Below, one piece after another: positions 34,733 to 43,908 of a DNA stretch of 59,438 nt (position 1 is its first letter; every line of letters begins with the position of its first letter). Source of the DNA: an uncultured Lachnospiraceae bacterium (GTDB lineage Bacteria > Bacillota > Clostridia > Lachnospirales > Lachnospiraceae); contig CAJUPT010000013.1 in assembly GCA_910588405.1 (NCBI GenBank), forward strand, positions 1-59,438, in the 5' to 3' direction. The translations under genes and the position numbers were made by a program. The notes below the pieces were generated by a model. That model made no database searches. It worked only from the letters and a program-made list of their open reading frames with translations, and had not been told where the DNA came from.

Positions 34733-35968
34733 TCAGTAAACCAATTCAAAATACTTTTTATACGCCGATGGAATGGCATAAACTGTCTCCAGCTGCCGCC
34801 GGTCCGCCGGAATCAGCGGGCCGAACAGCGGCTTAAGCCGCTCCCAGCCGGAAACAGGGACGCTTAACCGCCAGCCGGTCATATGCCATTCCACATGGGT
34901 GAAGACATGTTTCGCCTCCGGCAGCCGCTCAACGATCTGTTTTTCGCTATCCTCATCCTTCCCGCCGATTGCGCGGTTCCGGTCATATGCGCCATTCACA
35001 ACATTCCCGTCTTTTTTTCCGGTCCCATTTACCCCCAGGCATTCTTCCAGCCGCTCCCTGACCTGGTCTTCCTCCAGCTTTCCCTCCAGCGACGGAAATT
35101 CATACAGCCCGGCCAGAAGCCCCTGTTCCCCCCTCTTGCGCACACCGGTCTTCCCCTCCGACTGAATCAAAAAAACAGTTCTTTCTTCAATCCTTCTGGC
35201 TTTTTTTGGAGATTTAAAAGGAATCTCCCCGGTCAGGCCCTTCTGGTTCGCCAGACACAGACCTTCCCAGGGGCAGTCCCCGCATCTGGGACTGCCGTTT
35301 GGCACGCAGACCAGAGCGCCCAGCTCCATCAGCGCCTGGTTAAACGCTCCGGGGCAGTCTTCCGGGATCACCTTTTTCAGCTTTTGCTCCACCTGCTTTT
35401 TCACATCCGGCCGGGCAATATCCGCGGCGTCCGCCAGCAGACGCGTAATGACCCGCAGCACATTCCCGTCCACCGCCGGCACGGCAATCTGATAGGCGAT
35501 GGAGGCGATGGCTCCCGCCGTGTAAGGTCCGATTCCCGGCAGTTTTTTCAGCTTCTCAAAATCTGCCGGCAGACAGCCGTCGTACTGCTCCACAGCCGCC
35601 TGCGCCGCTTTTTTCATGTTTCTGGCTCTGCTGTAATAGCCCAGCCCTTCCCACAGCTTCAAAAGCTGTTCTTCTTCGGCCCGGGCCAGGTCTGAAATCT
35701 CAGGATAGGCTTCCATAAAACGGGTAAAATATGGCTTCACCGCCTCCACCCTGGTCTGCTGCAGCATAATCTCGGACACCCAGACCCGGTAAGGAGACGG
35801 CTGCCTGCGCCATGGAAGATCTCTGGCATTCTCGCCGTACCAGCAAAGCAGCGGCTTCACCGCGCCTGACAGCCGTTCCTCCTCCGTCAGTGGATGCGTG
35901 GGGTCCTCCCTGTATTTTAATTCCCGGAAAAAATCAGAGAGCGGATTCTTGTCTTCTTCCGTATTCAT
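34733..35968 (-). CDS. mutY: A/G-specific adenine DNA glycosylase
   Basis: MutY removes adenine paired with 8-oxoguanine. The 411 residues include PWRRQPSPYRVWVSEIMLQQT with the catalytic glutamate, the helix-hairpin-helix LPGIGPYTAGAIASIAY, the catalytic aspartate region VDGNVLRV, and the [4Fe-4S] motif C-x6-C-x2-C-x5-C (CVPNGSPRCGDCPWEGLC). The C-terminal NUDIX-like domain that checks 8-oxoG is present (HVFTHVEWHMTGW). It has an extra spacer with a GTGKKDGNVVNG stretch. It converges with the upstream glycosyltransferase, ending only 21 nt from it. AAGGAG precedes the ATG by 5 nt. Confidence 0.95.
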   Translation of the reverse strand: MNTEEDKNPLSDFFRELKYREDPTHPLTEEERLSGAVKPLLCWYGENARDLPWRRQPSPYRVWVSEIMLQQTRVEAVKPYFTRFMEAYPEISDLARAEEEQLLKLWEGLGYYSRARNMKKAAQAAVEQYDGCLPADFEKLKKLPGIGPYTAGAIASIAYQIAVPAVDGNVLRVITRLLADAADIARPDVKKQVEQKLKKVIPEDCPGAFNQALMELGALVCVPNGSPRCGDCPWEGLCLANQKGLTGEIPFKSPKKARRIEERTVFLIQSEGKTGVRKRGEQGLLAGLYEFPSLEGKLEEDQVRERLEECLGVNGTGKKDGNVVNGAYDRNRAIGGKDEDSEKQIVERLPEAKHVFTHVEWHMTGWRLSVPVSGWERLKPLFGPLIPADRRQLETVYAIPSAYKKYFELVY

Positions 35969-36063
35969 AGCCTCTCCTTATGCGTTTTATGACCATATCT
36001 GAAACCATTCAGACAAAGAAACACAAACCCTTTTGTTTATCTTTTTATATTCGCAAAATCTCA

Positions 36064-36111
36064 GTGCCTGATCTTGTGAGACGCTTTTCCGGCAGACACA
36101 AAAACAGGCAC
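36064..36111 (-). terminator. Imperfect stem-loop after pepP
   Basis: GTGCCTG (36064-36070) pairs with CAGGCAC (36105-36111), with an inner TTGTG/CACAA stem. It is 20 nt past the aminopeptidase stop. A short T4 follows after some bases on the minus strand, so it is at best a weak terminator. Confidence 0.3.
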
Positions 36112-36131
36112 AGAGAGGTTTCATTGCTTAT

Positions 36132-37922
36132 CTATTTCGCCACAGGCTTCGTAGCTTCTTTCAGCCACTGTGCCACATCCTCCGTCACCCGGGGAGAAAT
36201 CTTTTCATAAACTTCCTGATGATAATCGTTGATCCATTGAATCTCCTCTTCCGTCAGCAGCGAAAGATCCGCCGGCTCCAAATCGATAGGCACCATGGTC
36301 AGCGTCTCAAACCGCATAAACTGGCCATACTGGTTCTTCTCATCCTTTACGCAGAGCAGCAGGTTTTCCGTCCGAATGCCGTGGGAATTTTCCTCATAGT
36401 ATCCCGGCTCGTCGGAGGTGATCATCCCTTCTTCCAGAACTGCGCTTTCCAGACCCGGCTGCCATTTCCAACGGAAGCTGTTGGGACTTTCATGGACGCT
36501 TAACAGGTGGCCCACGCCGTGCCCCGTGCCGTGATTATAGTCAAGTCCCCGCTGCCACAGCGGCTCCCTGGCCAGATAATCGAGACCGATGCCCCGGACG
36601 CCATTCAGGAACTTAGCCCGCGCCAGGCCGATCATGCCTTTTAACACCAGCGTATAATGAAGCCGTTCTTCATCTGTCACCGGCCCCACCGCTATGGTTC
36701 TGGTGATATCCGTGGTCCCCTCCATATACTGTCCGCCGGAATCCACCAATAAAAAGCCCTTCGGTTCCACCGTGGCGCAGTTTTCCTCCGTCGCTTTATA
36801 GTGACACATAGCTCCGTTACTGCCGTAAGCGGAAATCGTGTCAAAGCTCTGCTCCAGAAAGCCCTCCTGCTCCGCCCGGCACTGATCCACATACTGCTCC
36901 GCCGAAACTTCCGTCATCGGGATTTTTCCCACATTGGTTTTCACCCAGCACAGGAACTTCGTCATAGCCGCCCCGTCCTTCAGATGAGCAAGACGGGCAT
37001 TTTCCATTTCCACAGGATTCTTTACCGCTTTTTTCAGCAGGCAGGGGTTCTGTTCCTCGATGGTCTGCTCCGGGTCAAGCTTCTCATAGATCGCGTCGTT
37101 CAGCCGATAGGGATCGATCAGGACTTTTCCCTTTCCTTTCAGCGCCTCCACATCGCCGATCAGACCGTCATAAGGCCGGATGGATACGTTCACGGCGTCA
37201 AGCTGCTGCCGCAGCTCATCGTTCAGTATCTCCTCATGAACATACAGCCACGCCTGCTCTCTGCCGATCACGGCATAGGCCAGCGCCACCGGCGTACATC
37301 TGATATCATTTCCCCGCATATTGAACAGCCAGGCGATCTCGTCCAGAGCGGTCAGGATATGGTAATCCGCTTCCTTTTCCTCCATCGTCTCCCGCAGCTC
37401 CTTCAATTTTTCGGCCACGCTTTTGCCGCTGTACTGCTCTTTCAGGAAAAATGCCGGCTCTTTCGGCATCTGGGGACGATCCGTCCACAGACTTCCCGCC
37501 AGGTCCTCGGCGCCGTAAAAACGAATCTGTTTTTTCTTCAGCGCTTTTTCCATTTCCCGCACTTCCGACACACTGACCACCCGGCCGTCAAAGCCCAGAC
37601 AGCCGCCTTCCCGGATCTGTTCCGCCAGGTATTCCTCCACCGTGGGCACATCCGGCTCTCCCATCTTCATCAGCTCGATGCCGCTGCCCGCAAGCTCCTT
37701 TGCCGCCTGGATAAAATACCGGCCGTCCGTCCACAGCCCGGCCCAGCCGTCAGTCACCAGAAGAGTTCCGGCGGAGCCTTTAAAACCGGACATATAGGCC
37801 CTGAGCCGGAAATACTCTCCCACATACTCGGAGCCATGATAATCTCCCGACGGAATCAGATAGGCGTCGATTTCCTTCTCTGCCATCAGCTTTCTCAGCT
37901 GATTTAATCGTTCCTTGATCAT
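36132..37922 (-). CDS. pepP: Xaa-Pro aminopeptidase (M24B)
   Basis: A 596-residue cytosolic metallopeptidase that removes N-terminal residues before proline. It has two creatinase-like N-terminal domains followed by a 'pita-bread' M24 catalytic domain, the long layout of eukaryotic-type XPNPEP1. Metal ligands can be seen in DSGGQYMEGTTDITRT (two Asp), GHGVGHLLSVHE (His), TSDEPGYYE (Glu) and RTENLLLC (Glu). No signal peptide. It stands alone between mutY and the second glycosyltransferase on the same strand, with repeat-like DNA upstream. Confidence 0.93.
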   Translation of the reverse strand: MIKERLNQLRKLMAEKEIDAYLIPSGDYHGSEYVGEYFRLRAYMSGFKGSAGTLLVTDGWAGLWTDGRYFIQAAKELAGSGIELMKMGEPDVPTVEEYLAEQIREGGCLGFDGRVVSVSEVREMEKALKKKQIRFYGAEDLAGSLWTDRPQMPKEPAFFLKEQYSGKSVAEKLKELRETMEEKEADYHILTALDEIAWLFNMRGNDIRCTPVALAYAVIGREQAWLYVHEEILNDELRQQLDAVNVSIRPYDGLIGDVEALKGKGKVLIDPYRLNDAIYEKLDPEQTIEEQNPCLLKKAVKNPVEMENARLAHLKDGAAMTKFLCWVKTNVGKIPMTEVSAEQYVDQCRAEQEGFLEQSFDTISAYGSNGAMCHYKATEENCATVEPKGFLLVDSGGQYMEGTTDITRTIAVGPVTDEERLHYTLVLKGMIGLARAKFLNGVRGIGLDYLAREPLWQRGLDYNHGTGHGVGHLLSVHESPNSFRWKWQPGLESAVLEEGMITSDEPGYYEENSHGIRTENLLLCVKDEKNQYGQFMRFETLTMVPIDLEPADLSLLTEEEIQWINDYHQEVYEKISPRVTEDVAQWLKEATKPVAK

Positions 37923-37961
37923 TTTATTTCACCTCATATTGTATATAAAATTTATGATTAA

Positions 37962-38011
37962 GAATTTCGCTCTGCGAAATTCCGCACCGCAAAAACGTCG
38001 CCGGCAGCGAC
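37962..38011 (+). repeat. Degenerate copy of the structured intergenic repeat
   Basis: A perfect hairpin GAATTTCGC-tct-GCGAAATTC (37962-37982) is followed by CGCACCGCAAAAACG and GTCGC-cggca-GCGAC (37997-38011). The order of hairpin, CGCxCCGC and GTCGC/GCGAC matches the copy at 13677-13850, but GGATGCACA is missing. I treat it as a shortened fourth member, with less certainty than the others. Confidence 0.35.
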
Positions 38012-38087
38012 ATATCCCTTCCAAATACTACAGGATTTTCTAATTGCCGGCGTATCCGTTACCTAATCAGGCGGAGCAATCGTCCTG

Positions 38088-40901
38088 TCATTTACCCTCT
38101 GTTCTCTGCATCAGCGTAATTTCATAGATAGACCAACGTTCCCTCACGTCCAAACCGTCCATATTTCCGGTAATCAGCCGGATGGTTCTGGCTTCGGTAT
38201 CGGGAAAGGTAAACAGCACCTGATCCCTGCTCTCCACCGAAAGCTCTTCCCATTCCACATCATCCTTCGAGACAAAAATACGCAATGCCCTTGGATATTC
38301 ATTGGGCGCATCCCCGGTATCCAGACGGATTCCCGAAAGAAGATAGACATCATTCAGTACAATATCAAAAGCAATTCCCTGCCTCTGCACATCCTCTGAC
38401 TGCCATCGACTCATCATGCTTCCGTCCACCGCCTGTTCCGACGCCACCGAATTCTCATGCCCTGTCACCCGCTCGATCATCTGAGGGAAAAACTGCTCCG
38501 TCTGCGTTCCTCTATCCGCATATACCTCTGCTTCCAATGCCAGCGCCGCCCCATCCTCTGGGATCAATTTCTCTCGATGGATCAGCTTCAGATAACGCGC
38601 CGGACCGTTGCACCGGAACACGGTTCTCTCATTACAGACAATATAATCCCCATTGCGCTCCACCGGCTGCAGCTCCGTCCAGTTTTCTCCATCCGCAGAT
38701 TTATAACACCTGAGCCCTTCCAGATATAACTGGTTTTCGTGACGCAGAGAAATCTTCGTCAGGTTCATCTTCCTGCCCAAATCTGACACAAGCGCCACGC
38801 CTTCCAAATTCTGCTCCGTGCCGGATTCCAGCTCCATTCCATCTGTCGCCGGCTCTGCTCCGCCTGCGATTGGCCCTGCTCCGTCTACGATTGGCTCTGC
38901 TCCATCTGTGATCGGCTCTGCCCTGTCCGGCCCTTGTACCAGATTCCAGACAACGCCGTTTCCGTTGCTGAACAGTTCCTCTCCATCCCAGGCAACCATG
39001 CTTCTCATCACGGCATCATCAGTACGACGGAATACGGAATTAATCGTCCTGCCGTCCACAACAGCAGAATAGACTTCCTCAAAAGCAAACTGCCGCTCCA
39101 TCTGCTCGGCGCTGGTTTTCATCAAATCCCGGCACACTGCGTAATCTGCCTCCATAGGCGTATCCGCATACACAAGCCGCACACGATCCTCCTCAGTGAG
39201 CATCATTAAAGACTTGTAAAAATCACTGAACGTACACCAGACCTTGATTTCCTTCCTGTCGTCATGATCACAGATATAGCGGAACATATCTGCCTCCGAC
39301 ACCGCCCAGTAATCTAATTCGAAGCTTTGAAGGGCATAATTCCGCACGAACGGATTAAAATACATGTATTCATATGGGTGATTTCTCACCATCCATCCAA
39401 GAGTTGGCAGCATGCAGAACAACAGCAACGTGGTGCATACGATCTGCCCCCAACGACCGCGAAGCCCTTTTCCGGGCTGCATAACATCCCTTGCTCCATT
39501 CCGCGTCATGCTCCCGTTCTCATCCTGCCCTTTGCTCTCCTCTACATGCCGCCTGCGTCTCTCGTCCCAGCCCACCGCCAGCTGCCATAAAAACATTGCT
39601 CCGTACACAGCATAAATCATCATCACCGCATACAGAAAATAAAAATGCCTCCAGCCATTATACAGCGTGGGTCTGCGCAGCACCACATAGCAAAGGGGAA
39701 TCACCAGCACCATACCAAAGAAAATATGCCACCACAGCTCCGGACATTCCTCCGGTTTTTTTCTACCCCGAACCAGAACTGTCAGTTTCCTGACCCATAG
39801 GATCAGCTGTTCTGCTATACCCAGTCCGAATAAAACCAAATACAAAATCGGCGTAGAAATAAAAATCCATACAAACAGATAGCTTCTCGGCAGGTTATTC
39901 CCCCGGACGGCAAAGCCGCGATACCGGAAAATATCATCCCAATTGGTAAAATCAGAGAAGGTTTTCACCGTATTTGCCAGCTCTGCTGCGGGATTTTTCC
40001 ACAGAACCGGCAGGGACAGGATATATACGCCGATACTGACTGCCAGAACCATGAGCAGAAGCAGACACAGGCTGACAAATCGCTTTCCTTTCGATTCCGT
40101 ATGCTTCCCTGTCTCTATGCTTTCTTTTGTCTCCGGATGTTCCATCAGGCTCACAAGCCCTTTAAGAAACCCCACAGCCAGACAGGAAGCCAGCACCACA
40201 GCTCCCACCACCCTCACATTAATACAGAGAGCCGACACTACGGCCAACACGATGCCTTTTTTCACCGTAGGCTTGTCCAAAAAACAAATGCCCGCATACA
40301 GGTTATCAATCACCAAAGAGAGAAACACAATATCCTTAATATTATAGAAGGATTCCGCCAGCATCCTGGGCGAAAGCACCAGCATTACTGCTCCGAGCAG
40401 CGCTCCCCACCGATTCCCGGTAATCCGTTTTCCGAGGAAATAAAGCGCGATCACCGCCCCGTAAAACAGTAAAAAGGTGTAAAAATGACGAATCAGATAC
40501 ACTGTTCTAAGGGGCAGCTGAAATCCAAACAAATGCTCCGCCACTACCGTCGGCAGCTGCACCGCTACCCCATAATACCGATCGGTATAGGTATCCAGCG
40601 CCTCAACCGACGGAAAATCCACAGAATCCGTCACGATTTCCGCCACAGAGGGCACCAGATGCTTGTAAGTCACCAGACAGGTATTCCGCTCCACATTCTC
40701 ATCCACCGAGATGCCGTAATCGTCGAAAGCCAAACAGCCGTATATGAACAGCGCGGCAAAAAATATCAGCACACAGAGCGATACCTTTTTTCTCTCTGCT
40801 TTCCCGTGTGTCTCTTTCCCTGTTTCTTTCCCCGCTTTCCTTTCCGTTTCACTCCCCGTCGCTTTTACCGCTTCCCTTTCTTCCGTACCCAACCCGAACA
40901 C
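38088..40901 (-). CDS. Membrane GT-C (family 39-like) glycosyltransferase with C-terminal discoidin-like domain, paralogue 2
   Basis: A 937-residue homologue of the proteins at 32207 and 41012. A charged cytosolic N-terminus of about 40 residues (many Lys/Glu/Thr) precedes the first helix. The loop motif is ISVDENVERNT, where the usual D-E is kept but the flank differs. It shares SPRMLAESFYNIKD, LYNGWRHFYFLY, and NHPYEYMYFN with DYWAVSE. An acidic insert with repeated ITDGAEPI-like units (near residue 690) joins it to a C-terminal discoidin-like domain containing VDGSMMSRWQSEDVQRQG and WSIYEITLMQ. The first codon is GTG at 40901 or, better placed after AGGAGG, TTG at 40892. It is 110 nt downstream of paralogue 3 and probably co-transcribed with it. 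Confidence 0.8.
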   Translation of the reverse strand: MFGLGTEEREAVKATGSETERKAGKETGKETHGKAERKKVSLCVLIFFAALFIYGCLAFDDYGISVDENVERNTCLVTYKHLVPSVAEIVTDSVDFPSVEALDTYTDRYYGVAVQLPTVVAEHLFGFQLPLRTVYLIRHFYTFLLFYGAVIALYFLGKRITGNRWGALLGAVMLVLSPRMLAESFYNIKDIVFLSLVIDNLYAGICFLDKPTVKKGIVLAVVSALCINVRVVGAVVLASCLAVGFLKGLVSLMEHPETKESIETGKHTESKGKRFVSLCLLLLMVLAVSIGVYILSLPVLWKNPAAELANTVKTFSDFTNWDDIFRYRGFAVRGNNLPRSYLFVWIFISTPILYLVLFGLGIAEQLILWVRKLTVLVRGRKKPEECPELWWHIFFGMVLVIPLCYVVLRRPTLYNGWRHFYFLYAVMMIYAVYGAMFLWQLAVGWDERRRRHVEESKGQDENGSMTRNGARDVMQPGKGLRGRWGQIVCTTLLLFCMLPTLGWMVRNHPYEYMYFNPFVRNYALQSFELDYWAVSEADMFRYICDHDDRKEIKVWCTFSDFYKSLMMLTEEDRVRLVYADTPMEADYAVCRDLMKTSAEQMERQFAFEEVYSAVVDGRTINSVFRRTDDAVMRSMVAWDGEELFSNGNGVVWNLVQGPDRAEPITDGAEPIVDGAGPIAGGAEPATDGMELESGTEQNLEGVALVSDLGRKMNLTKISLRHENQLYLEGLRCYKSADGENWTELQPVERNGDYIVCNERTVFRCNGPARYLKLIHREKLIPEDGAALALEAEVYADRGTQTEQFFPQMIERVTGHENSVASEQAVDGSMMSRWQSEDVQRQGIAFDIVLNDVYLLSGIRLDTGDAPNEYPRALRIFVSKDDVEWEELSVESRDQVLFTFPDTEARTIRLITGNMDGLDVRERWSIYEITLMQRTEGK

Positions 40902-41011
40902 ACCTCCTGTTATCCTGTTTTTTCCGCTCCTGCTTACAGTCAGAACCTTTCTCCAAACGATTTTTTTAACCGTCCCAGGACGTTTTCCGTTTTCTGTTTT
41001 CCGCTCCCCAC

Positions 41012-43669
41012 TTACCGCGCCTTCACCTCTGTCATAAACCCGATCTCATGAATCGACCAATTATTAAAGTTCTCCGCATCCACCGCTCCGACTTCCAAAC
41101 GAAGATGCCGGCAGGAAACCGGTGCAAAGGTATAATGAATCCCGTCTTGGGTGATCGCGTCTATAGTCGTCCATTGCTTTCCGTCATCGGAACAGGAAAT
41201 CACCAGATTTTTTCCCTCGTCCCCGGTGCTTGTATAAGAATCCAGAACGAGACTGTCAAATGTAATTGTGTCTTTCAGCCGAACCTGATAAAACATCCCT
41301 TCTGTCTGGGCCGTTCCGCTGGTCCAGCGGCTTTCCGGATTGCCGTCATAGGCATACTGCGTCTGATCCTCCCGGAGCGAAGCAGAAGCCGAATCGATCA
41401 CCGACAGCGAAGCCGCTGCTTCCTCCCCCGGCAGCCTTCCCGTCAGCAGACTGATGGAAAATGCCGCATCCTCCACAGTTTTGTGCCGGATCATTACGTC
41501 CGTGACCGACTGTCCCTGATAAACTGCGGTCCTTTCGTTTTCCGCCGAGGCAAATTCCTGTTTGAGCTCCAGCGGGGTATAGTGCTCCCCGTCCTCCGAC
41601 ACCAGAACCTGAAGCGTCTCCATCAGCCGCTCATCCGTTCCCCGGGTTCCCTGAATAAATAATTTATCCATGACCAGTTCTGCCTGACTGCTGCCATGCA
41701 GAACTGTCTCGCCCCCCTCGCAGCTCATTTCCCATGTTACGCCGTTCACATTATACCGAAGAACATCCCCGTTTTCCTCCAGCACTGACCGCAGCGCCGG
41801 GTCATAGGCACGGCGAAACAGAGAACTGATCTTAATGCCGTCCACCCAGACGGCCTTCTGCTCGTCGTATAAGTAATACTGTGCCAGCCGTTCTTCCTCA
41901 CAGGAGGCCGTGTAAGCCGTTACGATATAGTCTGCGTCATCCTGATTCACCACCTGCTTAATCCGGTTCCTGTGCTCCGGCGGCTGAAACACGATGGCAT
42001 TCTCCGGCAGAACCCACACCTTTATCTGTTCCCGTCCATCCTGCTCACAGGCAGACCGGAGCAGCTCATACTGGCTTACATTCCAGTAATCCTTCTGAAA
42101 ATATTCCGTCACATAGGGCAGGGCAATCCGGTTAAAAAAGGCATATTCATGAGGATGATTCCGACAAATCCATATCCCCACGGACAACACCGCGGCCGCC
42201 ACTGCGCCGCCATAAGCCAGCGCCGCAGGATGCTTTAATATGACAGTTCTTCCATATACTTGTCCTTTTCGATTTTCTTCCTCCGCGATTTCCATCTTCT
42301 CCATTGCAGCTTGAGGGGACGCGCCGCTCTCCTGTCCGCGCTGTCCCGGCCCGGCTTCCTCCGATACATTTTGACTTTGAGCACTTTTCCTCTGCAGATT
42401 CCATGCCAGCTTTCCCAACACAGCGATCCCATACAGCATCACCAGCACCATCATCGGATAAACGAAATAAAAATGCCGCCAGCCGTTATACAGCACCGGC
42501 CTGCTGATTAGCACATAGACAAAAGGAACAATCAGATTCACCGCCAGACCGATATAATACCAGTCCGTTCCCTCCGGCTTCCGTCCTGCCGTCAGTCCTT
42601 TACCGGCACGCACTGTAAGCGCCGCCCCGCCGCACACAAACATCGCCAGATAAAACACCGGCGTAGTAATCCCGATATTCACAAACAGATAGTACCAGGG
42701 CAGCTCCGTGGACAGGATATACTCCCCCATAAAATAGGTATGGGTATACCAGACCACATAATTGGAAAACGTATCCATCAGGTTCATGATCTGCCGCCAG
42801 GTATCATGCCAGATAATCGGCGTCATTATATAATAAAATCCGAAACAGAGCGCCGCCGTCGCCAAACAGTAACAAAAACTTCGTTTCCAGCCGATTAAAG
42901 GTTTCCGCTCCCTTTTGGACGTTCGCTCCTTTTCGGACTTTCTCTCCGCTCTGACTTTCCGATTTGCCCTAAGCTTCCGATTTTCCCCGGACTCCCACGC
43001 TACCCCGAACAGGCTTTTCACAAAAGCTATTACCAGGCAGACTGCTATCACCATGGCCCCCACCACCCTGATATTGGTACAGAGGGCCCCGAAAAAAGCA
43101 AAAGGAACCAGCCTCTTCCAGGAAAAGGCTTCTATACATAAAAATCCAAAATAGAGGGTAATCACAAACACGGACAAAAACATCATGTCTTTGATATTAT
43201 AGTAGGCATGAGCCAGAATCCTGGGGGTTAAAATCAATATGGACACCCCCAGAAGGGACATCCACTTTCCATGACCCAGTTTCCTGCACAGCCTGTGAAA
43301 AAATATCGTTGCCGCAAAGAACATCAGAAAATTGTACAGGTGCCGCATCAGAAATACTTTTCGGATATCCAGATGAAATCCAAACAAATGCTCTACAACC
43401 ACCGCCGGTATTTGCACCGCCATGCCGTAATAACGGTCCTTATACTCCAAAAGCGGCGTCAGTTCCGGAAAATTCACCGTCTCCGTCACCACATCCGCCA
43501 CGGAAGACACCATATAACGATAGGTAATCAGACTGCTCTCCCGCTCAATCAGCTCGTCGGTGGAAATGCCGTAATCCTTGACCGTCAGCAGCCCATACAA
43601 TAAAAACACCGCAAAAAACAAAATCACGGCGCCGTTCGTTTTCATAAATCCAAGCAGTCTTTTCGTCAT
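41012..43669 (-). CDS. Membrane GT-C (family 39-like) glycosyltransferase with C-terminal discoidin-like domain, paralogue 3
   Basis: This protein has 885 residues from the ATG at 43669; an earlier TTG at 43681 overlaps the ribosome site. The layout is as in the two relatives: about twelve helices, loop motif ISTDELIERES, TPRILAHAYYNIKD, LYNGWRHFYFVYP, NHPHEYAFFN with KDYWNVSQ. A basic cytosolic insert rich in Arg/Lys/Glu (around residue 240) separates helices, and a second polar insert follows near residue 440. The C-terminal discoidin-like domain has YDGNPESRWTSGTAQTEG and ends NWSIHEIGF. A good promoter lies at 43729-43757. Substrates unknown. Confidence 0.82.
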   Translation of the reverse strand: MTKRLLGFMKTNGAVILFFAVFLLYGLLTVKDYGISTDELIERESSLITYRYMVSSVADVVTETVNFPELTPLLEYKDRYYGMAVQIPAVVVEHLFGFHLDIRKVFLMRHLYNFLMFFAATIFFHRLCRKLGHGKWMSLLGVSILILTPRILAHAYYNIKDMMFLSVFVITLYFGFLCIEAFSWKRLVPFAFFGALCTNIRVVGAMVIAVCLVIAFVKSLFGVAWESGENRKLRANRKVRAERKSEKERTSKRERKPLIGWKRSFCYCLATAALCFGFYYIMTPIIWHDTWRQIMNLMDTFSNYVVWYTHTYFMGEYILSTELPWYYLFVNIGITTPVFYLAMFVCGGAALTVRAGKGLTAGRKPEGTDWYYIGLAVNLIVPFVYVLISRPVLYNGWRHFYFVYPMMVLVMLYGIAVLGKLAWNLQRKSAQSQNVSEEAGPGQRGQESGASPQAAMEKMEIAEEENRKGQVYGRTVILKHPAALAYGGAVAAAVLSVGIWICRNHPHEYAFFNRIALPYVTEYFQKDYWNVSQYELLRSACEQDGREQIKVWVLPENAIVFQPPEHRNRIKQVVNQDDADYIVTAYTASCEEERLAQYYLYDEQKAVWVDGIKISSLFRRAYDPALRSVLEENGDVLRYNVNGVTWEMSCEGGETVLHGSSQAELVMDKLFIQGTRGTDERLMETLQVLVSEDGEHYTPLELKQEFASAENERTAVYQGQSVTDVMIRHKTVEDAAFSISLLTGRLPGEEAAASLSVIDSASASLREDQTQYAYDGNPESRWTSGTAQTEGMFYQVRLKDTITFDSLVLDSYTSTGDEGKNLVISCSDDGKQWTTIDAITQDGIHYTFAPVSCRHLRLEVGAVDAENFNNWSIHEIGFMTEVKAR

Positions 43670-43701
43670 CCGTCCTTCCAAACCTTTAAGAAAATTGTCG
43701 C

Positions 43702-43721
43702 GCGCCGCCGACCTGCGGCGC
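43702..43721 (-). promoter_or_regulatory. Stem-loop at the 5' end of the paralogue 3-2 message
   Basis: GCGCCGC/GCGGCGC, a 7-bp GC-only hairpin, begins right at the predicted transcript start of the promoter at 43729-43757. Such 5' hairpins can protect mRNA. Confidence 0.35.
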
Positions 43722-43728
43722 TGGATTT

Positions 43729-43757
43729 AGTATACTATTATCACGGAAGGATTTCAA
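43729..43757 (-). promoter_or_regulatory. Promoter of the paralogue 3-2 unit
   Basis: Minus strand TTGAAA (43757-43752), a 17-nt spacer and TATACT (43734-43729), about 60 nt before the start codon. Confidence 0.65.
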
Positions 43758-43793
43758 GGAGAATCATGAATTACATAATCCATACCGCATACC

Positions 43794-43823
43794 AAAGGGA
43801 ACCGGCTTACGCCGGTTCCCTTT
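43794..43823 (-). terminator. Hairpin ending the surface-fibre locus
   Basis: A perfect 13-bp stem (AAAGGGAACCGGC, 43794-43806, with 43811-43823; loop TTAC) about 85 nt past the last gene. Only three T follow on the minus strand, so termination may need Rho or be partial, but placement and stem strength make it the likely end of the operon. Confidence 0.6.
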
Positions 43824-43908
43824 AACCTTCCCGTATTTCCTTCCGCAGCTTCCCCGCCGCGTCCATACTTGCTTATTCGCATTCTCCTGTTCGTATGCGC
43901 TTCCCTGC

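Noticed and set aside
36801..37907. 368-codon plus-strand frame opposite pepP
   Set aside because: Antisense to a complete aminopeptidase with all metal ligands.
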